A stretch of 64,000 nucleotides of DNA. It comes from Streptomyces sp. CB01249 (GTDB lineage: Bacteria; Actinomycetota; Actinomycetes; Streptomycetales; Streptomycetaceae). The translations under genes and the position numbers were made by a program. Below the pieces are notes generated by a model. The model did not search any database. It had not been told where the DNA came from and worked only from the letters and a program-made list of their open reading frames with translations. Every line of letters begins with the position of its first letter. Position 1 is the stretch's first letter. Of the stretch, positions 17,521-26,673 are shown piece after piece. The DNA is taken from positions 926,603-990,602 of the forward strand of contig NZ_LISW01000001.1 of assembly GCF_001905735.1 (NCBI RefSeq), written 5' to 3'.

Positions 17521-19581
17521 TCAGATCGTTGTGTTCATCGCATCAGGGTCGACCGGAGTCGCAGGGGGCGTGGTGTCGGCCGGGAGCCGGAGTGTGAACA
17601 CCGAGCCCTCGCCGGGAGTGCTCACTGCCGTCGCCGTGCCGCCGTGCGCCTCCGCCAGCTTCCGCACGATCGCCAGCCCGAGCCCGCTGCCGCCCGTCCG
17701 CCGCGACCGGGACTTCTCGCCGCGCCAGAACCGGTCGAAGACGCGGGCCAGGTCGTCCGCCGGGATGCCGCTGCCCGTGTCGGCGACGTCCACGAGCACC
17801 GCGTCCCCGTCCTCGGAGCCGTAGGCGCGCAGCGTGACCGTCCCGCCCTCCGGGGTGTGACGCACGGCGTTCGACACCAGGTTGCCCACCGCCTGCCGCA
17901 GCCGGACCGGGTCGGCCGTCAGCGCCGGCAGCGGGCGGTCCGCCGGGCGGACGCCCAGCGCGACGCCCGCCGCGTCGGCCCGGGCCTGGTGCGCGGCAGC
18001 GACCTGCCCCAACAGCTCGGCCACGTCCACCGGTTCGGGGTGCAGCCGCAGCGCACCGGCGTCCGCCTGCGCCAGGTCCTGGAGGTCGTCGATGATGTGC
18101 TGGAGCTGGACGGCCTCCGTGTGCAGGAAGGCGATGAACTCCGGGTCCGGGTCGGCCACCCCGTCCTGCGCCGCCTCCAGCCAGCCCCGGATGTTGCTCA
18201 GCGGGGTGCGCAGTTCGTGGGCGACGTCGCTCACCATGGCCTTGCGCTGCGCCTCCAGGCGGGCGCGGTGCGCGGACATGTCGTTGAACGTGGCGGCGAG
18301 GCGCCCGATCTCGTTGTCCGCGGCCACCACCACCGGCGCGCTGTCCTCCCCGTCGCGCATCCGCTGGGCGGCGCCCGTCAGCGCCCGCAGCGGGCGTACG
18401 AGGCGGGCGCCGACGAGCACCGAAGCGCCCACGGTCAGGGCCAGCACCAGGGCCGCCGCGCCCGCGATCCGCGCGGTGTTCGCCGGTGAGAGGTCGAAGC
18501 CGGGCACGGTCCCGCCGCCCGGGTCGCCGATGAAGAGCAGGGCGGGCGAGGCCACGTACGAACTCAGCTGCTCCCGGCGGGCGGTGCCCACACAGGACGC
18601 GATGGCCCGGTCGTTCTCGCTGGTGGCGGCCGCCTGCTGGTCGCCGGGGCCCGGCACCGCGCTGGGCTCGGCGCTCCGCTCCTCGCGGGGCGCCTCGGTC
18701 GGCACCGCGCTCGGCTCGACGCTCGGCGGCATCGTGGCCATCGGCGCGGCGGGCACCGGCACCGCCTCCGCCGGAACGGGCTCGGCCGCCTGCCCCCAGG
18801 ACAGGGCGAGGCTCAGGTGAACGCCGTCGCGGCCCTGGCGCTCCAGACAGGCGTCGGCCAGCTGGTTGAGGGCCTTCAGCGCCTTCCGCTCCGTGGCCGT
18901 CGGGGTGTCCAGCGCGTCCACGGCGCACCGTGTGCCCTGGATCCGCTCGGGGTCGTTGCCGCCCACCACCTGGATCAGCGGCCGGCCGCTCGCGCCCTCC
19001 ACCACATCGGCGGCGATCCCGAAGTCGCCCAGGCAGGCCACGCCCCGGTCCGCGATCTTCCGCAGCCGGGTCCGCTCCGACGCGGGCAGCCGGAACGGTC
19101 CCACCGCGCGCGGGTCGAACCGGTCCGTGGTCGCACCCGTCACCCCGGCGCCCTCGGACGCCAGCGCGGTGTCCACGGACAACGGGTCGACCACGGCCGA
19201 CGCCTGGGCCGGAAGGGCCGCCGCGTCCGGGGCCGCCGAGTCGGCGAGCGGGGCGCGCCCCTGGGTCGTCAGGGCGATCCGCCGCCCGGACTGCCCGGCC
19301 AGCTCCCGTACCGTCTTCTGCACGCCGTCCCAGGTGGGATGAGCCGCCGCGTAACCGAGCAGCTGGTGGTAGATCCGGGCGTCGGCGGCCAGATTCTGGC
19401 CCTGCTCCTGCCGGATCGCGCCCGAGGTCGTCTGCACGGCGATCCAGGCGGTCGCCGCCACCGAACATGCCGCGACCAGGGCGGAGACCGCGAGGAGCCG
19501 GGCGAACAGGCTCTTGCGCAGGGGTACGGTCCGCCGTCCACCGGGACCGGGGGAGCGGCGCACGCTACGAAGTCGCCGCAC
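17521..19581 (-). CDS. Two-component sensor histidine kinase
   Basis: 686 aa from GTG at 19581, overlapping the regulator gene by 17 bases. The first membrane segment is near residues 27-48. A very long extracytoplasmic region of about 300 residues contains four Cys and a Pro/Ser/Glu-rich linker (SVEPSAVPTEAPR and RSAEPSAVPGPG). A second membrane segment follows near 355-378. The HAMP domain is NEIGRLAATFNDMSAHR, and the phospho-acceptor is the His of SDVAHELRTPLSNIRG. The ATPase boxes are NLVSNAVRHTPEGG, DTGSGIP and GGSGLGLAIV. The unusually large sensor domain and the motif shared with the neighbouring surface protein suggest cell-envelope sensing. It is coupled with the regulator upstream. 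Confidence 0.92.
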   Translation of the reverse strand: MRRLRSVRRSPGPGGRRTVPLRKSLFARLLAVSALVAACSVAATAWIAVQTTSGAIRQEQGQNLAADARIYHQLLGYAAAHPTWDGVQKTVRELAGQSGRRIALTTQGRAPLADSAAPDAAALPAQASAVVDPLSVDTALASEGAGVTGATTDRFDPRAVGPFRLPASERTRLRKIADRGVACLGDFGIAADVVEGASGRPLIQVVGGNDPERIQGTRCAVDALDTPTATERKALKALNQLADACLERQGRDGVHLSLALSWGQAAEPVPAEAVPVPAAPMATMPPSVEPSAVPTEAPREERSAEPSAVPGPGDQQAAATSENDRAIASCVGTARREQLSSYVASPALLFIGDPGGGTVPGFDLSPANTARIAGAAALVLALTVGASVLVGARLVRPLRALTGAAQRMRDGEDSAPVVVAADNEIGRLAATFNDMSAHRARLEAQRKAMVSDVAHELRTPLSNIRGWLEAAQDGVADPDPEFIAFLHTEAVQLQHIIDDLQDLAQADAGALRLHPEPVDVAELLGQVAAAHQARADAAGVALGVRPADRPLPALTADPVRLRQAVGNLVSNAVRHTPEGGTVTLRAYGSEDGDAVLVDVADTGSGIPADDLARVFDRFWRGEKSRSRRTGGSGLGLAIVRKLAEAHGGTATAVSTPGEGSVFTLRLPADTTPPATPVDPDAMNTTI

Positions 19582-20293
19582 GGGCCGCCGCCTTCGCCGG
19601 GTCCGTCAGCTTGTAGCCGACACCGAAGACCGTGAGCAGCCGGACGGGCCGGCGCGGGGCCGGTTCGATCTTCTTGCGCAGGTTCATCACGTGCACATCG
19701 ACGGTCCGGTCGCTGATGTAGCGGTCGAAGCCGTGCAGTTCGCCCAGGAGCTGCTGCCGGGAGAACACCCGGTCCGGCTCGGCGGCGAGCGTGGCCAGGA
19801 CACGGAACTCGCCCGGGGTGCACTCCACGGCCCGCCCCTCCACCGACACCACGTGCCGGACCGGATCGACCACCAGCGCCCCCACCCGCAGCACCCCGGC
19901 ATCCTCCGGTTCGCCGCCCGCGCCCCGGCGGCTGCGGCGCAGCAGCGTACGCACCCGGGCCATCAGCTCGCGCGGGCTGTACGGCTTGGTCATGTAGTCG
20001 TCGGCGCCCAGATCGAGGCCGAGCAGCAGATCGTCCTCCGTGGTGCGGGCGGTGAGCATCAGCACCGGCAGCTCCCGGTGCTCCGCGCGCAGCACGCGTA
20101 CGACGTCGAGGCCGTCGGCCCGGGGCATCATCACGTCGAGGACCAGCAGATCGGGCTCCCGGTGCCGGACCGCGTCGAGCGCCGCGAGACCGTCGGGCGC
20201 CACGGTCACCCGGTGGCCCTCGCGTTCGAGATAGCGGCGGAGCAGCTCGGCCTGATTCTCGTCGTCTTCGGCAACGATCACATGTGCGCACAC
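19565..20293 (-). CDS. OmpR/PhoB-family response regulator
   Basis: 242 aa. The receiver domain (residues 1-120) has the acidic pair in VAEDDENQ, the phospho-acceptor Asp in LLVLDVMMPRADG, the Thr in VLMLTAR, and the Lys in DDYMTKPYSPRELM. The C-terminal winged helix (about 140-235) carries ECTPGEFRVLATLAAEPDRVFSRQQLL and YISDRTVDVHVMNLRKKI. GTG at 20293 is used here, but GTG at 20281 would give MIVAEDDENQ and fits the family equally well. The kinase gene overlaps its 3' end, so the pair is one unit. Target genes may include the downstream surface protein and sortase; this is inference from order and strand. Confidence 0.93.
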   Translation of the reverse strand: MCAHVIVAEDDENQAELLRRYLEREGHRVTVAPDGLAALDAVRHREPDLLVLDVMMPRADGLDVVRVLRAEHRELPVLMLTARTTEDDLLLGLDLGADDYMTKPYSPRELMARVRTLLRRSRRGAGGEPEDAGVLRVGALVVDPVRHVVSVEGRAVECTPGEFRVLATLAAEPDRVFSRQQLLGELHGFDRYISDRTVDVHVMNLRKKIEPAPRRPVRLLTVFGVGYKLTDPAKAAARAATS

Positions 20294-20314
20294 ACGATCG
20301 ATCGTAGACAGGTG

Positions 20315-22051
20315 TTACGCCGTGCCCGCGTCCCGGTGCGCCTCCATCAGTTCGTCGTGCGCGGCGACGACGTCCCAGGCGAGGACGGTGACCATCTCCT
20401 CCCGGGTCGGGGTGGAGTCGGTGTGCGCGGAGTACAGCCGCAGATCGCGCTGCGCCGACGCCTTCGCGCACAGCTCCCGGGCGAACCGGGCGTTGCCCAC
20501 CAGGTCGGCCTTGCCGTCGTCCACGATCGCCGTGCACAGCGAGTTCAGGACGTCGAGCGCGCCCGCGTCCGGCTCGTCGCCCTGCGAGGCCAGCACGGAC
20601 CGGGCGATCCGCACCAGTTCCTCGGCGGAGTACGAGGGGAAGTCGACGCGGGTGTTGAAGCGGGAGACCAGTCCGGGGTTGGTGGCGAGCAGCCCCGACA
20701 TCTCGTCCCGGTAGCCCGCGAGCACCACGACGAGCCGGTCCCGGTCGTCCTCGGCCCGCTTCAGCAGCACCTGGATCGCCTCCTTGCCGAAGGCGTCGCC
20801 GCCGCTCGTCCCGGTGTTGTACAGCGCGTACGCCTCGTCGATGAACAGCACCCCGTTCAGCGCCGAGTCGATGACCTCGTTCGTCTTGAGGGCCGTCGAC
20901 CCCAGGTGCTGCCCGACCAGGTCGGCGCGCTGGGCCTCCACCACATGCCCCGAACTCAGCAGCCCGAGCCCGGCGAAGACCTGGCCGATGATGCGGGCCA
21001 CGGTCGTCTTGCCGGTGCCGGGCGGCCCCGCGAAGACGAAGTGCCGGGGGCGGGCCCCGCCGGGCAGCCCCTGCTCCTCGCGCAGCGCGGACATCCGCAA
21101 CTGCGCGAGCAGCGTCTGGACCTGGCGCTTCACCGGCTGCAAACCGATCATGGCGTCGAGCGCCCGCTGCGCCTCGGCGAGCACCCGGGCCCGCTCGTCG
21201 GCGGACAGCCCGCCCTCACCGTCGCCGCCGGAATCGGCCTGCGGCGCCGCCCCGCCCGCCGTGGCCGCGACGGAGGCGGCAGGTGCCGGGTCGGGCTTGC
21301 TCACCGGGCGGGCCTGGGCGCGCGACTCCACGTCGAGCAGGTCGGGCGCGCACCGGAACGAGTACTGGTACCGCTTCAGCGCCTCCTCCTCGCGGCCCAG
21401 CGCCTCCAGCGACCGCCCCATGAAGTACTTCACCTCGGCGTCGAACCTGCTGCCCGCGCCCAGCTTCCCCGGCAGCGCGGACAGCACGTTCAGCGACTCG
21501 TGGCAGACCCCCTGGGCGAACAGCGACCCGCCCACGTACAACTGCGCCTCGTCCCGCAGGAAGGCGTCGGTGATCCCGGGCGCGAACCTCAGGACGAGCG
21601 GCCAGTCCTCCTTCAGGAACGCGTACCGGGTGCAGACGAACCGGGTCTCGTCGCAGTCCAGCAGCGCCGTGGACAGCCCCTTCCACGCCTCGTCGAGCCG
21701 CCGGTCGTCCAGGAACGCCGACATGGCCGCCAGCCACAGATCGCGGGCGGTCTCCAGCCGGAAGGTGACGTAGTGGCCGATCTGGAAGGTGGACCGGAAG
21801 GGCAACTGGTACTTCGACCGCAGAGTCCCGAACTGCGCCGAGTTGCGCAGCATGCCGTCCAGCGCCGCCTTCTGGTCCGTGCCGGTCACATGCAGCCCCA
21901 GCCAGGCGTCGGCGGTGCTGGGATCGTGCTGCGTGGCGAGCGCGAACTGCGCCGCGGCCCCCGCGTTGTCCCCCTGCCGCATGAGGACCATTCCCTGGTT
22001 CCACGCCTGCTCGGCCTTCCTGGCCGACCCCCGGCTCGCGGCACCCTGCAC
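20315..22051 (-). CDS. EccA-like CbxX/CfqX AAA+ ATPase with TPR N terminus
   Basis: 578 aa from GTG at 22051, preceded by GGGGAGAG; the open frame continues upstream across the methylase gene but that part is a shadow. The N-terminal half has TPR-like helices (AEQAWNQGMVLMRQGDNAGAA, SLEALGREEEALKRYQYSF). A Pro/Ala linker follows, then an AAA+ domain with Walker A GPPGTGKTT, Walker B GVLFIDEAYALY, and a sensor region VVVLAGYRDEM...GLVSRF. The length and layout match EccA of type VII secretion systems, but no other ESX gene is nearby. It is transcribed away from the adjacent N6-methylase gene. The role of such orphan EccA-like proteins is not known. Confidence 0.87.
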   Translation of the reverse strand: MQGAASRGSARKAEQAWNQGMVLMRQGDNAGAAAQFALATQHDPSTADAWLGLHVTGTDQKAALDGMLRNSAQFGTLRSKYQLPFRSTFQIGHYVTFRLETARDLWLAAMSAFLDDRRLDEAWKGLSTALLDCDETRFVCTRYAFLKEDWPLVLRFAPGITDAFLRDEAQLYVGGSLFAQGVCHESLNVLSALPGKLGAGSRFDAEVKYFMGRSLEALGREEEALKRYQYSFRCAPDLLDVESRAQARPVSKPDPAPAASVAATAGGAAPQADSGGDGEGGLSADERARVLAEAQRALDAMIGLQPVKRQVQTLLAQLRMSALREEQGLPGGARPRHFVFAGPPGTGKTTVARIIGQVFAGLGLLSSGHVVEAQRADLVGQHLGSTALKTNEVIDSALNGVLFIDEAYALYNTGTSGGDAFGKEAIQVLLKRAEDDRDRLVVVLAGYRDEMSGLLATNPGLVSRFNTRVDFPSYSAEELVRIARSVLASQGDEPDAGALDVLNSLCTAIVDDGKADLVGNARFARELCAKASAQRDLRLYSAHTDSTPTREEMVTVLAWDVVAAHDELMEAHRDAGTA

Positions 22052-22258
22052 GTGACTCTCCCCTCGCCGGGCACGCCCGTGGCCCCCCGGCCGCCCGTGA
22101 TCACATCCGCAACGGTCGTCAGGATAGCCAACACCGGACGAGCGGCCTCCCGCACGTCGACCTCCTCGGATACGATTTCGCTCCCCGTCTCCGCTCCCCA
22201 CCGCCACCTCCGCTCGCGACCGCCACCTCCCCACCGTCACCGCCGGGAAGTCCGCCTG

Positions 22259-25200
22259 ATGTCCGCCCTCCCCAGCAGCCGGACCCCGGACCGGCTCCGC
22301 ACGGGGGTGCGCGCCGCGCTCACCACCCTCGGCACCGGCTTCCTGCGGCACCCCGCCAACACCTCCCTGCGCGCGCACGTGGACGCCGCCACCCTCCACA
22401 ACGCCCTGCTGCGCCTGGTCTTCCGGCTCCTCTTCCTCTTCGTCGCCGAGGACCGCGACGTCCTGCTGTCCCCGGACGCGACCGCCGCGGCCAGGGCGCG
22501 GTACGCGGCGCACTTCTCGACGGCCCGCCTCCGCGCCCGTGCGCGCGGCGCCGTGGAGCAGGGTGAGCTGTACGCGGCGTTGCGCGCCGTACTCGACGCC
22601 CTCGGTGACCCCGCCGGGGCCCCCGGCCTCGGCCTGCCCGGGCTCGGCGGCCTCTTCGCCCCCACGGAGGCCGACGCCCCGCTGCACGGGCTCGCGCTGT
22701 CCGACGAGGACCTGCTCACCGCGGTGCGCCGGCTGTCCGAGGCCCCGGACCCGGGCACACGGCGGGCCCGGCCGGTCGACTTCGGCCGCCTCGAAGCGGA
22801 GGAGCTGGGGTCCGTCCATGAATCGCTCCTCCAGCTCGTGCCCCGGATCGACGCGGCGGAGCGCGCCTTCACGCTGGTCGGGCTCCCCGGCAACGCCCGT
22901 AAGACGTCGGGCTCCTACTACACGCCGGCCGCTCTCGTGGAGTGCCTGCTCGACGCCGCGCTCGACCCGGTCCTCGACGCCGCCGTCGCACGCGGCGAGG
23001 CAGCGGGCGCCGCCGCCCGGGAGCTCCTGGCCCTCACCGTCTGCGACCCGGCCTGCGGCTCCGGCCACTTCCTGGTGGCGGCGGCCCGCCGCATCGCCCG
23101 CCGCCTCGCGGACGTGCGCGGAGGCACGACGGAGCCGTACCGCGACGCCCTCCGCGAGGTCGTCGCCCACTGCGTGCACGGCGTGGACCTCGACCCGATG
23201 GCCGTCGAACTGGCCAGGATGGCCCTGTGGCTGGAGGCCCCGGAACCCGGGCGGCCGCTCACCTTCCTCGACGCCCGCGTCAAGCACGGCAACGCCCTGA
23301 TCGGCGCGGCGCCGGACCTGCTGCGGGGCGGCATCCCGGACGCGGCGTTCACCCCCACGGCGGGCGACGACCGCGAACACGCCAGGGCCCTGAAGAAGCG
23401 GAACAGGGCCGAGCGGAAGGCCTTCTGCGACCGGCCCGTCACCCCGGGACGCGAGGAGGCCGACGCCTGGTGCGCCGCGTTCCTGTGGCGCAGGACGGCC
23501 GATGCCCCGCCCGCGGTGACCGACGCGGTCCTCCGCGACCTGCCGGGCGCGCCCCGCTCCACCCACGAGGAGATCGCGCGGCTGCGCGACCGGTACCGGT
23601 TCTTCCACTGGCACCTGGAGTTCCCCGAGGTTTTCGGCCCCGACGGCGCCGGCGGCTTTGACTGCGTCCTCGGCAACCCGCCCTGGGAGCGCATCAAGCT
23701 CCAGGAGCAGGAGTTCTTCGCCCAGCACGACGCGGGGATCGCCGCCGCGAAGACGGCCGCCGCCCGCAAGCGCCTGATCGCCGCGCTCAAGGAGGACCCG
23801 GACCGGGCCGCCCTGCACACCGCGTTCGAGGCGGCCAAGCGCACGGCGGAGGGGACGAGCCACTTCTTGCGCAACGGCGGACGCTATCCGCTCACCGGGC
23901 GCGGCGACATCAACACGTACGCCGTGTTCGCCGAGGCGGGCCGGGCGCTGACCGGCCCGCGCGGCCGGATGGGCATGATCGTGCCGACGGGCATCGCCAC
24001 GGACGCGACGACCCGCTTCTACTTCAAGGACCTGGTCGAGGGGTGCGCGCTCGCCGCCCTGTACGACTTCGAGAACGCCGCGCCCGTCTTCCCCGACGTC
24101 CACCGCTCGTTCAAGTTCAGCGTCCTGTCCCTGACCGGACGCGCCCTGCGCGAACCCGCCGCCCGGTTCGCCTTCTTCCTCCGCGACCCGGCCGAACTCC
24201 GCGACGAAGGGCGGGTGTTCGCGCTCACGCCCGAGGAGATCGCGCTCCTCAACCCCAACACGGGCACCTGCCCGGTCTTCCGGAGCCGCCGCGACGCCGA
24301 GATCACCCTCGGCATCTACGCACGGCTCCCCGTCCTCATCAAGGAGGACGACCCGGACGGCAACCCGTGGGGCGTCACCTTCGGCACGATGTTCCACATG
24401 GCCAACGACTCGCACCGGTTCCGCACCCGCGAGGAGCTGACGGCCACCGGCTGGCAGGCGGCGGGAAACCACTACGTCAACGGCGACCGGGTCATGCTCC
24501 CGCTGTACGAGGCCAAGATGGTCGACGCGTACAACCACCGCGCGGCCGACGTGGTCAAGAGCGCCACCGCCGTCAAGCGCCAGAACCAGCCCGCCTATCT
24601 GACGGCCGACGCCTGGGCCTCCGCGTCCCGCCTGGCCGTCCCCGGGAACTGGGTGGACCGCGCCGAGACACCGCCCGGCACACCGCCCGGCCGCCTCGCC
24701 TTCCTCCGCATCAGCAGCCCCACCAACCAGCGCACCATGATCTCCGCGATCCTGCCCCCGGCGGCGATCGGCGACTCCGTCTTCCTCCTGCACACCAGGA
24801 ACGCGCGCGACAGCGCGGCCCTGGTCGCGCACTTCAACTCTTTCGTCTACGACTACGTCACCCGCCAGAAGGCCGCCGGGCTCAACCTCAACTTCTTCTA
24901 CATCCGCCAGCTCCCCGTCCTGCCCCCGGCGACCGTCCACCGCCACACGGACTTCCTGACCCCGCGCGTCCTCGAACTCACCTGCACCGCCCACGACATG
25001 GGCCCCTTCGCCGCCGACCTGGGCGACACGGGCGGCCCGTTCCGCTGGGACGAGGAACGGCGCCGCCGGATCCGGGCGGAGCTCGACGCGTTCTTCTTCC
25101 ACCTGTACGGGGTCGGCCGCGCCGACACCGCGTACATCCTGGACACCTTCCCCATCGTCCGGCGCAAGGACGAGGCCCGGTACGGCGGCTACCGCACCAA

Positions 25201-25321
25201 GGACCTCATCCTGACCGCGTACGACCACATGGCCGCCTCGGGAATCGCGACGGGCGGCACCTACACCTCACCGCTCAGCCCACCACCGGGTGCCGGGCCC
25301 CGGCACCGGTGTCGCGGGTGA
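22259..25321 (+). CDS. Orphan Eco57I/PglX-type N6-adenine DNA methyltransferase, possibly N-terminally shortened
   Basis: 1020 aa, ATG with GGGAAG upstream. An alpha-helical region (residues 1-220, with LLRLVFRLLFLFVAEDRD) is followed by the class I methylase core. GSYYTPAALVECLL, the SAM-binding motif DPACGSGHFLVAA near 260, and the catalytic GNPPWERIKLQEQEFF near 475 are all intact. A target-recognition-like C-terminal half follows. Known relatives are type IIG enzymes, BREX PglX and DISARM DrmMI, which methylate adenine in a non-palindromic site. Many relatives carry some 300 extra N-terminal residues before the GTGFLRHPAN segment, where this one begins. No restriction, helicase or BREX/DISARM partner is adjacent. 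The last 47 bases overlap the convergent gene. Confidence 0.85.
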   Translation: MSALPSSRTPDRLRTGVRAALTTLGTGFLRHPANTSLRAHVDAATLHNALLRLVFRLLFLFVAEDRDVLLSPDATAAARARYAAHFSTARLRARARGAVEQGELYAALRAVLDALGDPAGAPGLGLPGLGGLFAPTEADAPLHGLALSDEDLLTAVRRLSEAPDPGTRRARPVDFGRLEAEELGSVHESLLQLVPRIDAAERAFTLVGLPGNARKTSGSYYTPAALVECLLDAALDPVLDAAVARGEAAGAAARELLALTVCDPACGSGHFLVAAARRIARRLADVRGGTTEPYRDALREVVAHCVHGVDLDPMAVELARMALWLEAPEPGRPLTFLDARVKHGNALIGAAPDLLRGGIPDAAFTPTAGDDREHARALKKRNRAERKAFCDRPVTPGREEADAWCAAFLWRRTADAPPAVTDAVLRDLPGAPRSTHEEIARLRDRYRFFHWHLEFPEVFGPDGAGGFDCVLGNPPWERIKLQEQEFFAQHDAGIAAAKTAAARKRLIAALKEDPDRAALHTAFEAAKRTAEGTSHFLRNGGRYPLTGRGDINTYAVFAEAGRALTGPRGRMGMIVPTGIATDATTRFYFKDLVEGCALAALYDFENAAPVFPDVHRSFKFSVLSLTGRALREPAARFAFFLRDPAELRDEGRVFALTPEEIALLNPNTGTCPVFRSRRDAEITLGIYARLPVLIKEDDPDGNPWGVTFGTMFHMANDSHRFRTREELTATGWQAAGNHYVNGDRVMLPLYEAKMVDAYNHRAADVVKSATAVKRQNQPAYLTADAWASASRLAVPGNWVDRAETPPGTPPGRLAFLRISSPTNQRTMISAILPPAAIGDSVFLLHTRNARDSAALVAHFNSFVYDYVTRQKAAGLNLNFFYIRQLPVLPPATVHRHTDFLTPRVLELTCTAHDMGPFAADLGDTGGPFRWDEERRRRIRAELDAFFFHLYGVGRADTAYILDTFPIVRRKDEARYGGYRTKDLILTAYDHMAASGIATGGTYTSPLSPPPGAGPRHRCRG

Positions 25322-26510
25322 CCTCGGCGAGCACCTCGTAGTAGGCCCGGGGCCGCCGCTCGAAGTCCGTCCAGGCGGACAGCGCGTCCAGCTCCCCGCT
25401 CGGCGCCCGCAGCAGGTCCACCGAGGTCTGCCCGAAGCGGGCGGTCAGGCCGTCGCGCTCCGCCTCGGCCAGCTGGTGGCGGAGCCGGGCCACGGCGGAC
25501 CGGGCGCGGCGGCGGTCCTCGGGGGCCGCCCGGAGCATCGTGGCGCAGCCGGTCGCGGGCCCGGCGTCCGTCAGCAGCGGTTCGAGGCGGGCGGCCAGCG
25601 CCTCGGCCGCGTTCGCCGCGTCCCGTCCCTCCGGCCCGGCCTCCACCAGCACGTGCAGGGCGGTGACCAGGGCGATCGTCCGGGGGTCGGAGTGGCCGGC
25701 GGAGAGGCGGACCACCACGTCCGCGCCGACCGCGTCGGCCGTCCGCCGGGCGGCGGCGACCGCCTGCTCCGCCGTAAGCCGTCCGACGCCCGGCAGTCCG
25801 CCCAGCTCCCACACGCCCGCGTCGAGCACATCGCGCACGGTGCACACGCCCGCCTTCTCCCACTCCTTCGTCCGGAAGCGGCGCCGCTCGTCGTCCCGCA
25901 GCCGGGTCACGGGCACCCGGCCCAGTTCCTCGCGCACCCGCTGCTCCCGCAACGGCACCCACGCCTCGCGCACCGCCTCGACGGCCCGCGTGCGGTCCTC
26001 CTCCACCGCTGCCGCGGCACCGGCCAGCCGCCAGGCGCGGTCCACCAGGCCGGGACGGACACCGCTCAGCCGGGCCGCCGCACGGATGTTCCCGCCGACG
26101 AGGCCCACCGTCAGCAGAGGCAGCCCGAACATGATCAGCCTGTCGGAGAGGGCGATGCGTTCGTCGTAGACCTCGTCGTCCTGACCCAGGGCATACAGCT
26201 CTCCCTTGTCCGGACCTTCCGCGACCACGAAACCGGAGTCCCAGCCGTGACCGGTCTCGGGGTCGTAGGAGGGTGCCTTCAACTGCGGATCACGATCGGG
26301 GTCGCACCGGTACGCGCCCTCACGCGTGCGGTGCTCGTAGGGGTCAGTCCACCGCACCGTGCACGCCCCGTCCGCCTTCTCGCGCAGCACGGTCAGGTCG
26401 AGCTGACGGAGTTCCGGCATCTCCGGCGCGGTCGCGTAGGCGAACGCCGAGCCCGTAATGAGCAGGAGGCCGAGCGCGAGCATCCAGCGAAAGAGAGGTC
26501 TGTGTCCCAC
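25275..26510 (-). CDS. Membrane protein with helix-hairpin-helix motif, convergent with and overlapping the methylase
   Basis: 411 aa from GTG at 26510, which has GAGG seven bases upstream; ATG at 26525 in the same frame has no spacer to a ribosome site. It has two membrane segments (LALGLLLITGSAFAY near residue 15 and IMFGLPLLTVGLVGGNI near 128) with an extracytoplasmic domain of about 100 residues between them that contains two Cys. The long cytoplasmic part is helical and carries a helix-hairpin-helix-like stretch (WELGGLPGVGRLTAEQAVAAARR, near 240), a non-specific DNA-binding unit. I do not recognise a named family. Its stop lies 47 bases inside the 3' end of the methylase gene. Confidence 0.7.
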   Translation of the reverse strand: MGHRPLFRWMLALGLLLITGSAFAYATAPEMPELRQLDLTVLREKADGACTVRWTDPYEHRTREGAYRCDPDRDPQLKAPSYDPETGHGWDSGFVVAEGPDKGELYALGQDDEVYDERIALSDRLIMFGLPLLTVGLVGGNIRAAARLSGVRPGLVDRAWRLAGAAAAVEEDRTRAVEAVREAWVPLREQRVREELGRVPVTRLRDDERRRFRTKEWEKAGVCTVRDVLDAGVWELGGLPGVGRLTAEQAVAAARRTADAVGADVVVRLSAGHSDPRTIALVTALHVLVEAGPEGRDAANAAEALAARLEPLLTDAGPATGCATMLRAAPEDRRRARSAVARLRHQLAEAERDGLTARFGQTSVDLLRAPSGELDALSAWTDFERRPRAYYEVLAEVTRDTGAGARHPVVG

Positions 26511-26673
26511 TCGCGTACCTCGCATCCTGTCGGTGGTGGCCGATATGAGGACAGACTCGCGGGGGCCTGGCCGGTTCCGTCAGGTGTGGATTCGGCAGAA
26601 CCGAGGGTGCGTCGCTGCCTGGGCCGGGCAGTTTCACGGACCGTCGGGGAATGGGCCCGGTCCCGGTGGGTAG

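Noticed and set aside
20315..22051. Part of a type VII (ESX) secretion locus
   Set aside because: The protein is EccA-like, but no EccB, EccC, EccD, EccE, mycosin or WXG100 gene is nearby.
19514..22258. Upstream extension of the methylase reading frame
   Set aside because: The frame is open back to 19514 but runs antisense to the EccA-like and regulator genes; its translation is Arg/Pro/Gly low complexity. The ATG at 22259 fits family sequence and a ribosome site.
22259..25321. Methylase as part of a BREX or DISARM system
   Set aside because: No PglZ, BrxC, BrxL, DrmA, DrmB or DrmC-like gene is adjacent; the neighbours are an EccA-like ATPase and an HhH membrane protein.
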